The notes beneath the pieces are model-generated. The model had not been told where the DNA came from. It ran no database searches and worked only from the letters and a program-made list of their open reading frames with translations. Below are positions 18,032 through 26,137 of a stretch of 46,843 nt of DNA, one piece after another. The position numbers were made by a program, and so were the translations under genes. The number at the start of each line of letters is the position of its first letter. Position 1 is the first letter of the stretch. This DNA comes from Methylomonas koyamae (GTDB lineage: Bacteria > Pseudomonadota > Gammaproteobacteria > Methylococcales > Methylomonadaceae). The stretch is taken from assembly GCF_006483455.1 (NCBI RefSeq), contig NZ_PPPU01000038.1, positions 1 to 46,843 of the forward strand, in the 5' to 3' direction.

Positions 18032-19528
18032 ATGTCAGAACTCGAACACGACGAACAGGAACAGATTAAACAACGCCGGGAAAAACTGAATGCCATCCGC
18101 GAGGAAGGCATTGCGTTTCCGACCGATTTTCGCCGCAACGTAGTGGCCGGAGAATTGCTGGCCGAATACGGCGAAAAATCCGAAGAGGAATTGTTGGCCG
18201 AGCCGATCAGGGTCAAGATTGCCGGACGGATGATGACGCGCCGCATCATGGGCAAGGCCAGTTTTTGCCATTTGCAGGACATGTCCGGCCAGATTCAAGT
18301 GTATGTGGCGCGCGACAACCTGCCGGAGGGCGTCTATAACGACCAGTTTAAAAAGTGGGATATCGGCGACATTCTCGGCGCCGAAGGTACCTTGTTCAAA
18401 ACCAAGGTCGGCGAGCTCAGCGTCAAGGTCGACGACATTCGCCTGCTGACCAAAGCCTTGCGGCCGTTGCCGGAAAAATTTCACGGCATCGCCGACCAGG
18501 AGATCAAGTACCGTCAGCGTTACCTTGACTTGATCATGAGCGACGAGGCGCGCAAGACCTTTGTCATGCGCTCGAAAATCGTCAATTACATTCGCGATTT
18601 TCTGGTGGCCCGCGACTTCCTGGAAGTCGAAACGCCGATGATGCAGGTGATTCCGGGCGGCGCGACGGCGCGGCCGTTCACGACCTTTCACAATGCGCTG
18701 GACATGGAGTTGTATCTGCGCATCGCGCCTGAACTGTATCTCAAACGCTTGGTAGTCGGCGGCTTCGAGCGCGTGTTCGAAATCAACCGCAACTTCCGTA
18801 ACGAGGGTCTGTCGACCCGGCACAATCCGGAGTTCACGATGCTGGAGTTCTATCAGGCCTACGCCGAATACGGCGACTTGATGGACTTGACCGAAGCCAT
18901 GCTGCGCGGTATTGCTGAAGACATCGTCGGTAACACTCAAATCGAGTACCAAGGTGAAACTTACGATTTCGGTAAGCCGTTTGCGCGGATGACGGTGCTG
19001 GAGTCGATTCTGCACTTTAATCCCGATTTGACGCTGGCCGATTTGACCAGCCGCGAAGCGGCAGTCAAGGTTGCCGAAAATCTGAAAATACCGGTCAAAG
19101 ACAGTTACGGCCTGGGCAAGGTACAGATCGAGATTTTCGAGAAAACCGTCGAGCACCGTTTGATGAACCCAACCTTCATCACCGCCTATCCGGTGGAAGT
19201 GTCGCCGCTGGCGCGGCGCAACGACAATGATCCGCACGTCACCGACCGTTTCGAGTTCTTCGTCGGCGGCCGCGAGATTGCCAACGGCTTCACCGAGTTG
19301 AACGACGCCGAAGACCAGGCCGAGCGTTTCCGCAAGCAGGTCGAGGAAAAAGAGGCCGGCGATAACGAAGCCATGCATTACGACGCCGATTACATCACCG
19401 CGCTGGAACACGGCATGCCACCGACGGCCGGCGAAGGCATCGGTATCGACCGGTTGGTGATGTTGTTCACCAACTCGCCGAGTATCCGCGACGTGTTGCT
19501 GTTCCCGCATATGCGGCCTAAACATTGA
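18032..19528 (+). CDS. lysS: Lysyl-tRNA synthetase, class II
   Basis: A 498-residue class II enzyme charging tRNA-Lys. It has the N-terminal OB-fold anticodon-binding domain ([19 protein letters not shown], about residues 65-85), motif 2 [18 protein letters not shown] and the ATP-binding motif 3 [11 protein letters not shown]. The C-terminus [10 protein letters not shown] is standard. It stands alone between the toxin-antitoxin pair and the flavin reductase. The 33-base gap upstream has no clear ribosome binding site. Confidence 0.98.
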   Translation: MSELEHDEQEQIKQRREKLNAIREEGIAFPTDFRRNVVAGELLAEYGEKSEEELLAEPIRVKIAGRMMTRRIMGKASFCHLQDMSGQIQVYVARDNLPEGVYNDQFKKWDIGDILGAEGTLFKTKVGELSVKVDDIRLLTKALRPLPEKFHGIADQEIKYRQRYLDLIMSDEARKTFVMRSKIVNYIRDFLVARDFLEVETPMMQVIPGGATARPFTTFHNALDMELYLRIAPELYLKRLVVGGFERVFEINRNFRNEGLSTRHNPEFTMLEFYQAYAEYGDLMDLTEAMLRGIAEDIVGNTQIEYQGETYDFGKPFARMTVLESILHFNPDLTLADLTSREAAVKVAENLKIPVKDSYGLGKVQIEIFEKTVEHRLMNPTFITAYPVEVSPLARRNDNDPHVTDRFEFFVGGREIANGFTELNDAEDQAERFRKQVEEKEAGDNEAMHYDADYITALEHGMPPTAGEGIGIDRLVMLFTNSPSIRDVLLFPHMRPKH

Positions 19529-19546
19529 CGGAATAATTGGCGTAAC

Positions 19547-19576
19547 ACCGGCTAAGGCCGCGCCGTTGCCGGTTTT
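19547..19576 (+). terminator. Possible terminator after lysS
   Basis: Stem ACCGGC / GCCGGT with a 15-base GC-rich loop, running into TTTT. The long loop makes it moderate evidence. Confidence 0.4.
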
Positions 19577-19623
19577 GTGCGGCCGCCAATCGCGAAAATT
19601 AATCTTACGGGAAGTGAATCATC

Positions 19624-20112
19624 ATGAGTGTCGAAGCCAAACAATTCAAAAATGCGCTGAAATTATGGGCCAGCGGCGTCACGGTGGTGACCACTCTGAG
19701 CCGGGAAAACCAGCCTAAGGGCATGACCGCCACCGCCTTCAGCAGCGTATCGCTGGAGCCGCCGCAAATTCTGGTGTGCCTGAATCAGGCGACCGATACC
19801 GGCGCTGCGCTGTTGGAGAGTCGCCGCTTTGCGGTCAATATCCTCGGCGAAAGCCAGGAAGACGTCTCCAACCAGTTTGCCGGCAGTACCACGCAGGAGC
19901 AACGGTTCGCTGCCGTACCCTGGCAAGCCGGAGAAAACGGTGCGCCGGTCTTGGACGAAGCGCTGGCGGCTTTGGAATGTCGGGTGGTGCAGCAAATCCA
20001 GGCCGGAAGCCATTGGGTGGTGATCGGCGAAGTCGACCGCGTTGTCTGCCGCGATGGTGATCCGTTGCTTTACTACCATTCCGCGTATCGGCGGGTGGCT
20101 GCGACCGACTAA
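19624..20112 (+). CDS. Flavin reductase family protein
   Basis: A 162-residue protein of the short-chain flavin reductase family (HpaC/RutF/DIM6-like). It binds FMN and reduces it with NAD(P)H, often as the partner of a two-component monooxygenase. Family features: FKNALKLWASGVTVVTT at the N-terminus, GMTATAFSSVSLEPPQILVCL, the FAVNIL strand, and SHWVVIGEV followed by LLYYHSAYRR. GGGAAGTGA before the ATG is a good ribosome binding site. No oxygenase partner lies nearby, so the client is unknown. Confidence 0.88.
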   Translation: MSVEAKQFKNALKLWASGVTVVTTLSRENQPKGMTATAFSSVSLEPPQILVCLNQATDTGAALLESRRFAVNILGESQEDVSNQFAGSTTQEQRFAAVPWQAGENGAPVLDEALAALECRVVQQIQAGSHWVVIGEVDRVVCRDGDPLLYYHSAYRRVAATD

Positions 20113-20130
20113 TTGGCGGGCGGTTTGCTG

Positions 20131-20160
20131 ATTTGTCGCATTGTTGGGTTTGCGACAAAT
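20131..20160 (+). terminator. Stem-loop after the flavin reductase gene
   Basis: A perfect 10-bp stem ATTTGTCGCA / TGCGACAAAT with loop TTGTTGGGTT, 18 bases after the stop codon. The tail is not a clean U-tract (TTACC), so it is either a weak terminator or an mRNA 3' stabiliser. Confidence 0.5.
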
Positions 20161-20314
20161 TTACCAAGATTTGTAAGGGAAAATATTGAACCCGGTTAGC
20201 GGGTCCCGTTAAAGCGCCGCGAAAGCAGCGGTATTTCCGATTTCACAACTGGCAGAAATTTTGCTTCCGTGTAAATGGATTCTATCCATTTTTAGTGTTA
20301 TCACGGAGTTAACA
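20161..20314 (+). promoter_or_regulatory. Leader region of the Nif11-type gene
   Basis: It contains small possible hairpins CCCG/CGGG (about 20190-20203) and CCGC/GCGG. A perfect AAATGGAT-TCT-ATCCATTT stem (20273-20291) runs into T residues about 25 bases before the start codon. TTGAAC and TTAAAG spaced by 17 bases (from about 20187) could be a promoter. No known riboswitch consensus was matched. Confidence 0.35.
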
Positions 20315-20533
20315 ATGTCAGTAAAGGTTATCAAAGAATTTTCCGAGAAAGCCAAAGCCGATGAGGCTTTGAAAGAAAAGCTCAAAGCTTGCTTGAAAAT
20401 CAAAGAGTTGATTTTACTGGGCAAGGAATACGGTTTTGAGATCGATGAGGTCTCGTTATATCCGCCAAATGAACCGCAATTCGTTGAGGAACAGCTGTCG
20501 GAGAGACTGGTCAAGGCCTTGCTCAGGGCTTAA
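20315..20533 (+). CDS. Nif11-type small protein
   Basis: A 72-residue soluble helical protein. The first 45 residues follow the Nif11 pattern: KVIKEFSEKAKADEALKEKL, then IKELILLGKEYGFEID. Nif11 domains occur in small proteins of nitrogen fixers and as leaders of ribosomally made peptides. Here the C-terminal part (YPPNEPQFVEEQLSERL) has no GG cleavage site and no Cys/Ser/Thr-rich core, and no modification enzyme is nearby, so it is not an obvious RiPP precursor. GGAG seven bases before the ATG fixes the start; a longer frame from 20261 would begin in the leader hairpin. Its function is unknown. Confidence 0.75.
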   Translation: MSVKVIKEFSEKAKADEALKEKLKACLKIKELILLGKEYGFEIDEVSLYPPNEPQFVEEQLSERLVKALLRA

Positions 20534-20542
20534 GCGAGCCCG

Positions 20543-20574
20543 ACCGCCTCTCGCCGCTTGGCGCGGGGCGGTTT
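20543..20574 (+). terminator. Terminator after the Nif11-type gene
   Basis: Outer stem ACCGCC / GGCGGT enclosing an inner stem CGCC-GCTT-GGCG, followed by TT. It separates the small gene from folP. Confidence 0.55.
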
Positions 20575-20656
20575 CCCAACCGGCTGTTGCGGCCGGTAAC
20601 CCCAAAACGACTCCAAGGCGGTAAACTATCCGGCTGTCTTCGAGGAGCTTTTCCAC

Positions 20657-21472
20657 ATGTTCAATCCCACCGCCAGGCCCCAGTTGATGGGGATACTCAA
20701 TGTGACTCCGGATAGTTTTTCCGACGGCGGCAAGTTTACCGGTGTGGCGGCAGCCGTGAGCCAAGCCGAGAAAATGATCGCCGAGGGTGCCGACATCATT
20801 GACGTCGGCGGCGAGTCGACCCGGCCCGGCTCCGATCCGGTCACCGCGGAAGAGCAAATTCGCCGGGTAGTACCGGCTATTCGTGCAATTCGCCAACTCG
20901 ATCCGACGCTCAGAATCAGCATCGATACCATGTCCAGCCAAGTGGCGGCGGCCGCTCGCGATGCCGGTGCCGATATCATCAACGACGTATCGGCCGGGCA
21001 GGGCGATAGTGATATGTTGGCTTTCGCCGCCCGCAGCGGCATGCCCATCATTCTGATGCACATGCAAGGCGCGCCGAAAACCATGCAGGAGAACCCTTAC
21101 TACGAGAATGTCGTCGAGGAGGTGGCGGCAGCCTTGCAACAACGCATCGATGCGGCTTTGAATGCCGGGATTGCGGCGCAGAATATCGCCATCGATCCCG
21201 GTATCGGTTTCGGCAAGCGTAAGCAGGATAATTTGCAGCTATTGGCGCATCTGCAGCGGTTTGTTGCGATGGGGTATCCGGTGCTGTTGGGCGCCAGCCG
21301 TAAGCGCTTCATGGGCAACATCTGCAATGTCGAACAGCCCGCCGAGCTAGTCACCGCCACGGCGGTAACCACGGCGCTGGGCGTGATGGCCGGCGTGCGG
21401 ATGTTTAGAGTGCACGACGTCAAAGCCAATCGCCAAGCCATCGATGTGGTCTGGGCGATCAAAACGGCGTAG
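20657..21472 (+). CDS. folP: Dihydropteroate synthase
   Basis: A 271-residue TIM-barrel enzyme joining 6-hydroxymethyl-dihydropterin pyrophosphate and p-aminobenzoate in folate synthesis; it is the sulfonamide target. Motifs: MGILNVTPDSFSDGGKF (loop 1), GADIIDVGGESTRPGSDP (loop 2), IDPGIGFGKRKQDNL and LLGASRKRFMG. GAGGAG precedes the ATG. Its TAG stop shares one base with the GTG start of the following PLP enzyme. The common ftsH-folP-glmM arrangement is not seen here. Confidence 0.97.
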   Translation: MFNPTARPQLMGILNVTPDSFSDGGKFTGVAAAVSQAEKMIAEGADIIDVGGESTRPGSDPVTAEEQIRRVVPAIRAIRQLDPTLRISIDTMSSQVAAAARDAGADIINDVSAGQGDSDMLAFAARSGMPIILMHMQGAPKTMQENPYYENVVEEVAAALQQRIDAALNAGIAAQNIAIDPGIGFGKRKQDNLQLLAHLQRFVAMGYPVLLGASRKRFMGNICNVEQPAELVTATAVTTALGVMAGVRMFRVHDVKANRQAIDVVWAIKTA

Positions 21473-22395
21473 TGAGCGGCTTACATCCGCGGCTGCAAGC
21501 CTTTCAAACTCAATTGCAGCCGTCGCCGTTGACGCGGGTCGACGATCCGATCGTATCCGGGCGCGGCATCCAGCTTTGGCTGAAACGCGACGATCTGCTG
21601 CACCCCGTCGTGTCCGGCAATAAATGGCGCAAACTCAAATACAGCCTGAACGATGCGTTGTATCGGGGCGCCGATACCGTACTCAGCATGGGCGGAGCCT
21701 ATTCCAACCATTTGCATGCCTTGGCCTTCGCCGGCCGTGTTTTGGGCTTAAACACGGTGGGCTACATTCGCGGCGAGCGGCCGCCGGAACTGAATCCAAC
21801 GTTGCAGGATTTGGTGGCCTGGGGCATGGAGCTGCGTTTTCTGTCGCGCCAGCACTATCGGCAATTGCGCGCCTTTAGGACCCCCGACAGCCTGCCGGGC
21901 CTTAAACCGGGAGAATATTGGCTGCCAGAAGGCGGAGCGCTGGATTTGGCGTTGCAGGGCGTCGCCGAATCGGTCGCCGAAATCGATATCGGCTTCGATA
22001 CTCTGGCCGTTGCCTGCGGCACCGGCACCACGTTGGCGGGTTTGATCGGCGCTACGCCGGCCGGCACCGAATTGATCGGCGTCGCCGCGCTGAAAGGCGG
22101 CGAATTCCTGATCGAAGATATCCAGTCCTTGTTGGATGCTGCTGGCGCTGCCAACGATGCCGCATGGCGGATTCTGACTGATTACCACTGCGGCGGCTTC
22201 GCCAAGACCACCCCGCAATTGCTCGATTTCATCGTAGATTTTCAAAACCGGCACGCTATCGAGCTGGAACCGGTTTACACCGGTAAATTGCTATATGCGC
22301 TATACGACTTGATCGCGCGCGGCTATTTTCCGGCCGGGCATCGTATCGTTGCGATGCATACCGGCGGCTTGCAAGGCAAGCGCGGTAACGCTTAA
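21472..22395 (+). CDS. PLP-dependent D-cysteine desulfhydrase / ACC deaminase-like enzyme
   Basis: A 307-residue fold type II PLP enzyme starting with GTG inside the folP stop. The PLP lysine is in VVSGNKWRKLKY (K51). MGGAYSNHLHALAFAG provides the substrate/phosphate-binding part and CGTGTTLAG the Gly-rich phosphate cup. GEYWLPEGGA is typical of the ACC deaminase/DcyD family, whose members deaminate 1-aminocyclopropane-1-carboxylate or release sulfide from D-cysteine. I cannot separate the two activities from sequence alone; proteobacterial homologues of this form are more often D-cysteine desulfhydrases. Confidence 0.8.
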   Translation: MSGLHPRLQAFQTQLQPSPLTRVDDPIVSGRGIQLWLKRDDLLHPVVSGNKWRKLKYSLNDALYRGADTVLSMGGAYSNHLHALAFAGRVLGLNTVGYIRGERPPELNPTLQDLVAWGMELRFLSRQHYRQLRAFRTPDSLPGLKPGEYWLPEGGALDLALQGVAESVAEIDIGFDTLAVACGTGTTLAGLIGATPAGTELIGVAALKGGEFLIEDIQSLLDAAGAANDAAWRILTDYHCGGFAKTTPQLLDFIVDFQNRHAIELEPVYTGKLLYALYDLIARGYFPAGHRIVAMHTGGLQGKRGNA

Positions 22396-22479
22396 CCGCC
22401 AGAAAAACCAAGCGTATTGAGTCGCGGGGCAAAATAGCGATAATAACGGCTGCCCAAAATAATAACGATAGGTGGCACC

Positions 22480-23529
22480 GTGGCGACAGTAAGCCTGACC
22501 AACCCCCAACCCGACATAGCCCGGCCGATGGCGGTGTCGTTCCGTTTTCTGCTCGGTTTGTACGCCATCGTACCGCTGAGTTTGGTGCTGGTGTGGCTGG
22601 ATAGCGCCGGATTCGACCACGCCTTGCGCGAAGCCTTGCCGACCAGTCCCAGCCATTTCCTGTTGTTCCAAGTCTTGTTCGGCACGCCGCATATCATCGC
22701 CAGTAATTTACTGCTGGCCAGCCACACCGAGTATCTGGCGACTTACAAAAACAAGCTGATCGGCATGACCGGCTTTATCGTGCTGTTTTTCGGGGTCGGC
22801 AGCCTGTTTATTCCGTACCGGGTGCTGTATCTGATCAGCGCCTGCTGGACGGTTTACCATGTGTTGAAACAACAGCACGGCGTCGCCAAGGCCGTGTGCC
22901 GTTTGCCGAACCGGTTGTTTTATCTGCAATTGTGGCTCAGCGTCAGCGCCGGAATCTTTACCTATATCGGCATCTTCATGCACAACAGCCTGGAGCCGGA
23001 ACCAGCCGCCCGGGTGTTGCAGGTTGCGGTATTGCTGACTGCGGCCTTGTGTATTTCTACGCTGGTGTGCCAACGCTACGTGTCGAACCGTTTGGGCTGG
23101 TATTTTTTGTGGGCGAATACCTTGTTGGTGGTCGCCAGTTGTTACGTCTACAGCCAGCAGTATTATTTTTTGGCAATTTTGATGCCGCGCCTGGTGCATG
23201 ACATTACCGCCTATAGTTTTTACGTGACCCACGACGTCAACCGCCACGGCATCCGCCCGGAAAACGCATTGTTCCGGTTTGCCGCAAGCTGCCGGATTCC
23301 GGCGGCGGTGGTATTGCCGCTGTTATCGTTTATGTTGACTTACCTGTTGCAGGCTTACGGCGACGGCTTGGTCAATCTGTTGCTACAAACCCTGTTCGCG
23401 ACACAAGTCTACAAGGCGGTTACCTTGGGGCTGATAGGTTATCTGGCCTTGATGCACTACTACACCGAAGCCTTCGTCTGGACTGCCGGTTCACCGTTGC
23501 GGCGCTACATTCGGTTTAGCGGTGTCTAG
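22480..23529 (+). CDS. Histidine-rich polytopic membrane protein of unknown function
   Basis: A 349-residue, very hydrophobic protein with about eight or nine membrane segments. Histidines lie at or near membrane borders: H71 (FGTPHIIAS), H82, H127 and H133 (TVYHVLKQQHGV), H240 (LVHDITAY), H251 and H256 (THDVNRHG) and H326 (LMHYYTEAFVW). The spacing suggests a metal site, as in integral-membrane di-iron or Brp/Blh carotene-cleaving enzymes, but no family signature is certain. It starts with GTG and overlaps the next gene by 8 bases, which suggests cotranscription. Confidence 0.6.
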   Translation: MATVSLTNPQPDIARPMAVSFRFLLGLYAIVPLSLVLVWLDSAGFDHALREALPTSPSHFLLFQVLFGTPHIIASNLLLASHTEYLATYKNKLIGMTGFIVLFFGVGSLFIPYRVLYLISACWTVYHVLKQQHGVAKAVCRLPNRLFYLQLWLSVSAGIFTYIGIFMHNSLEPEPAARVLQVAVLLTAALCISTLVCQRYVSNRLGWYFLWANTLLVVASCYVYSQQYYFLAILMPRLVHDITAYSFYVTHDVNRHGIRPENALFRFAASCRIPAAVVLPLLSFMLTYLLQAYGDGLVNLLLQTLFATQVYKAVTLGLIGYLALMHYYTEAFVWTAGSPLRRYIRFSGV

Positions 23530-24070
23530 CCCGTCGCCGAGAATCGCCCGGAACGGCTACGGCATCGGCTATGCCGTCGGTAGTTGTGCTTTGGGGGCAG
23601 TACTGGTCGCCGGCGGGGCAGGCGGCGTTTGTGCGATCGCGCTGGGCGACGGCGCTGATACGCTGGTCAACCAACTCCGGTTGCAATTTCGGGATGCGGA
23701 AATCGGTGCGAGCGATGTGGATTGCAAAGCATGGCTGCAGCAAATCATCGCTTTTATCGAGCAGCCGGCTAAGGGGTTGGCCTTGCCTTTGGATTTGCGA
23801 GGTACGCCGTTTCAGCGGCGGGTGTGGCAGGTTTTAGGCGAGATTCCGTTGGGTGCGACGCTAAGTTATCAGGCTATCGCCGGCCGTATCGGTGCGGAAC
23901 GCTCCGTGCGTGCGGTCGCCTCGGCTTGCGCCGCCAATCCGCTGGCCTTGGCGGTGCCGTGCCATCGGGCGGTTCGCAGCGACGGCAAACTGGCCGGTTA
24001 CCGCTGGGGAATCGAACGCAAAGCCGAGTTGTTGAAACGCGAGCGCGAGGCTTTGACCGCCCGCCGTTAG
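23522..24070 (+). CDS. Methylated-DNA--protein-cysteine methyltransferase (Ogt/MGMT type)
   Basis: A 182-residue suicide DNA repair protein that removes the methyl group from O6-methylguanine. The active-site motif PCHRAVRSDG holds the acceptor cysteine. The N-terminal ribonuclease-like domain and the DNA-binding helix-turn-helix (GTPFQRRVWQVLGEIPLGATLSYQ) precede it, and GYRWGIERKAELLKRE closes it. It starts with GTG, 8 bases inside the membrane protein gene. It has no Ada AraC-type domain. It converges with the deaminase gene across 7 bases. Confidence 0.92.
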   Translation: MSSPSPRIARNGYGIGYAVGSCALGAVLVAGGAGGVCAIALGDGADTLVNQLRLQFRDAEIGASDVDCKAWLQQIIAFIEQPAKGLALPLDLRGTPFQRRVWQVLGEIPLGATLSYQAIAGRIGAERSVRAVASACAANPLALAVPCHRAVRSDGKLAGYRWGIERKAELLKREREALTARR

Positions 24071-24077
24071 GCGAGGC

Positions 24078-24515
24078 TTAGACGCCGATGTCTTCGTTCC
24101 AGAGTTCGGGACGGGCGGCAATGAAATCCCGCATTAACTCGATGCAGCGCTGGTCTTGGAATATTTCCAGCCTTACGCCGCGTTGGCGCAGTAATTCTTC
24201 TTCGCCGACGAAGGTTTGGTTCTCGCCGATTACGACGCGCGGGATGCCGTATAACAAAATCGCGCCGCTGCACATCGCGCAAGGCGACAAGGTGGTGTAG
24301 AGCACGCTGTCGCGGTAGACCTGGGCCGGTAAGCGGCCGGCATGTTCCAGCGCATCCATTTCGCCGTGCAGAATGGCGCTGCCCTGTTGCACCCGGCGGT
24401 TATGGCCGCGGCCGATGATACGATTCTGATAAACCAGCACCGAGCCGATCGGGATGCCGCCTTCCGCCAAACCGGCTTCAGCTTCGGCGATCGCGGCTTG
24501 CAGAAAGGCGTCCAT
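24078..24515 (-). CDS. Yeast-type cytosine deaminase-like protein
   Basis: A 145-residue zinc deaminase of the CDA fold. Zinc and catalytic residues: H50 and E52 in LHGEMDALE, and C79 and C82 in SPCAMCSGA. Unlike bacterial TadA, its strongest likeness by eye is to yeast cytosine deaminase Fcy1: GGIPIG, GRGHNRR, the GSAILHGE block, YTTLSPC, YGIPRVVIGEN and the C-terminal WNEDIG closely follow the yeast enzyme, including the end that caps its active site. The likely substrate is cytosine or a related aminopyrimidine. It is the last gene of the ligA-thiD-thiE-dodecin operon, 10 bases after the dodecin gene. Confidence 0.85.
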   Translation of the reverse strand: MDAFLQAAIAEAEAGLAEGGIPIGSVLVYQNRIIGRGHNRRVQQGSAILHGEMDALEHAGRLPAQVYRDSVLYTTLSPCAMCSGAILLYGIPRVVIGENQTFVGEEELLRQRGVRLEIFQDQRCIELMRDFIAARPELWNEDIGV

Positions 24516-24525
24516 AACCGGCGCT

Positions 24526-24732
24526 TTAATCCAGCGTGTAACCGACTTTGATCGTGACTTGCCAGTGGGCGATTTTGCCGTCGGCGATATGGCCGCGGGT
24601 TTCGATTACTTCGAACCAACGCATATTGGCCACCGATTCGCCGGCCTTGGCCACGGCGTTTTCCACCGCGTTTTCGATGCTGACAGTGGACGAGCCGGTT
24701 AATTCGATTTTTTGGTAGACATGGTCTGGCAT
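24526..24732 (-). CDS. Dodecin family flavin-binding protein
   Basis: A 68-residue dodecin: [12 protein letters not shown] at the N-terminus, [20 protein letters not shown], then [12 protein letters not shown] with the flavin-stacking Trp39, and [13 protein letters not shown] at the end. Dodecins assemble as dodecamers that store flavin. GGAGG seven bases upstream of the ATG at 24732 fixes the start. It lies between thiE and the deaminase gene in a tight minus-strand operon. Confidence 0.93.
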   Translation of the reverse strand: MPDHVYQKIELTGSSTVSIENAVENAVAKAGESVANMRWFEVIETRGHIADGKIAHWQVTIKVGYTLD

Positions 24733-24749
24733 GGCGGCCTCCGCAAAAA

Positions 24750-25361
24750 TTAGAACAATGCCTGGAAACGGCGCGCGGCTGCGAACGGGTCGCCGTCGAA
24801 TACGCCGCCGATGACGGCGAGTAAGTCTGCACCGGCTGCCAATAGCTGTCCAGCGTTTTCCGGCAATATGCCGCCGATCGCGACGATAGGGACTTGCAAG
24901 CTGCGCTTGGCTATTTCTAGCGTGCCGATTTCGGCCGGCGCGGCCAATGGCTTGGAGCCGGAACGGAAAAAGCGGCCGAAGGCCACGTAATCGGCGCCGG
25001 CGGCGACGGCCGCTGTCGCTCTGCCGATGTCGTTGTAGCAGGACACGCCGATGATCGCGTCGGGCCCCAATGCGGTCCTGGCGGCCGCCAGATCGCCGTC
25101 GTCGCGGCCCAAATGCACGCCGTCGGCACCAACCGCCAGCGCCAATTCGACGCTGTCGTTGATCAATAGCGGCACCCGGTAAGCGTGGCAAACGGCCAAC
25201 AGCGCGGCGGCCAGTTTGCCGGCATCCAGGGGATTTTTGTCGCGGTATTGGATCACGGCGGCACCGCCGCGTAACGCCGCTTCAACGTCTGCGACGACTT
25301 GAGCAATGGATTTGCCGTCCGGTTGGGTGATGGCGTACAGGCCTTTGCCGGGAAACTTCAT
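24750..25361 (-). CDS. thiE: Thiamine-phosphate synthase
   Basis: A 203-residue TIM-barrel enzyme that joins HMP-PP and thiazole phosphate to make thiamine phosphate. Seen: LYAITQPDG at the start, IQYRDKN, the [24 protein letters not shown] block, [16 protein letters not shown] and VAIGGI. The start is the ATG at 25361, which overlaps the thiD stop by 4 bases (ATGA); a longer in-frame extension lies within thiD and is not needed. It works directly after ThiD in the pathway. Confidence 0.95.
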   Translation of the reverse strand: MKFPGKGLYAITQPDGKSIAQVVADVEAALRGGAAVIQYRDKNPLDAGKLAAALLAVCHAYRVPLLINDSVELALAVGADGVHLGRDDGDLAAARTALGPDAIIGVSCYNDIGRATAAVAAGADYVAFGRFFRSGSKPLAAPAEIGTLEIAKRSLQVPIVAIGGILPENAGQLLAAGADLLAVIGGVFDGDPFAAARRFQALF

Positions 25362-26137
25362 GCCTCCACCCAAAATAGCCGGTCCGGATGATGTTGGCCT
25401 TTTCCGGGCAGGTAGGCCGCAGCCAGGGATTGCCAGGTAAATTCCTGGGCTTCGCTGACGGCGGTGAACATGTCCAGGCCTTGGGCCAGCAACGCGGCAA
25501 TCGTGCTGGCCAGCGTGCAGCCGGAGCCGTGGTAGTGGTAGGGCAGGCGTTCCCAATTGAAGGTTTGGTTGAGGCCGTCGGGCATGTATAAACGGTTGTG
25601 TACCAGCTCGGAGTTTTCGTGGGTACCGGTGATTAGCACGTACTCGGCTCCGCGCTGTTGCAGCCAGTGCGCGCAGTCGGCCAGATCGGTTTGACCGGAG
25701 AGGCGGCGGGCTTCATCGCTGTTGGGGGTGAGTAAGGTGGTGAGCGGGAGTAGTTCGGAGACGATGACGTCTATCAACTGCCGGCCGGCCAACTCGGTGC
25801 CGCCGCCGGCAGCCAGCACCGGGTCCAGTACCACCGGAACGGTCGGATATTGCCGCAATACCTGGGCAATCGCTCTGGCTACTTCGGCGTCGCCGATCAG
25901 GCCGATTTTGCAGGCGGCAACTATGAAGTCGTTTGACAGCGTTTCGGCTTGGCTGAGAATATCCTCCGCGCGCTGCGGAATCAGCTTTTTGACGTTGCGG
26001 CTGTCTTGTTCGGTTAATGCCGTGACGATGCTGGCGGCGTGACAGCGGTGGCTGACGATGGCTTCGATATCGGCTTGAATCCCGGCTCCGCCGCTGGGGT
26101 CGTGGCCGGAAAAACACAATATGATCGGCCGGCTCAT
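25358..26137 (-). CDS. thiD: Hydroxymethylpyrimidine / phosphomethylpyrimidine kinase
   Basis: A 259-residue ribokinase-fold enzyme that phosphorylates HMP and HMP-P to HMP-PP. Motifs: FSGHDPSGGAGIQADI at the N-terminus (substrate binding), VVLDPVLAAGGG, LLTPNSDEARRLSG, and the anion-hole GSGCTLASTIAA. It overlaps ligA by 4 bases upstream and thiE by 4 bases downstream, so all three are translationally coupled. Confidence 0.95.
   Translation of the reverse strand: MSRPIILCFSGHDPSGGAGIQADIEAIVSHRCHAASIVTALTEQDSRNVKKLIPQRAEDILSQAETLSNDFIVAACKIGLIGDAEVARAIAQVLRQYPTVPVVLDPVLAAGGGTELAGRQLIDVIVSELLPLTTLLTPNSDEARRLSGQTDLADCAHWLQQRGAEYVLITGTHENSELVHNRLYMPDGLNQTFNWERLPYHYHGSGCTLASTIAALLAQGLDMFTAVSEAQEFTWQSLAAAYLPGKGQHHPDRLFWVEA

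Noticed and set aside
18035-19525. A 496-codon open frame on the minus strand opposite lysS
   Set aside because: It mirrors the lysS reading frame and has no family motifs; it is a codon-bias shadow of a firmly identified gene.
20181-20260. Possible riboswitch (c-di-GMP-I or similar) before the Nif11-type gene
   Set aside because: A GAAA loop and small stems are present, but the conserved core of the known classes could not be matched.
24750-25556. Longer 268-residue form of ThiE
   Set aside because: The extra N-terminus overlaps thiD in another frame and lacks similarity; the ATG at 25361 gives the usual ThiE length and an ATGA coupling.
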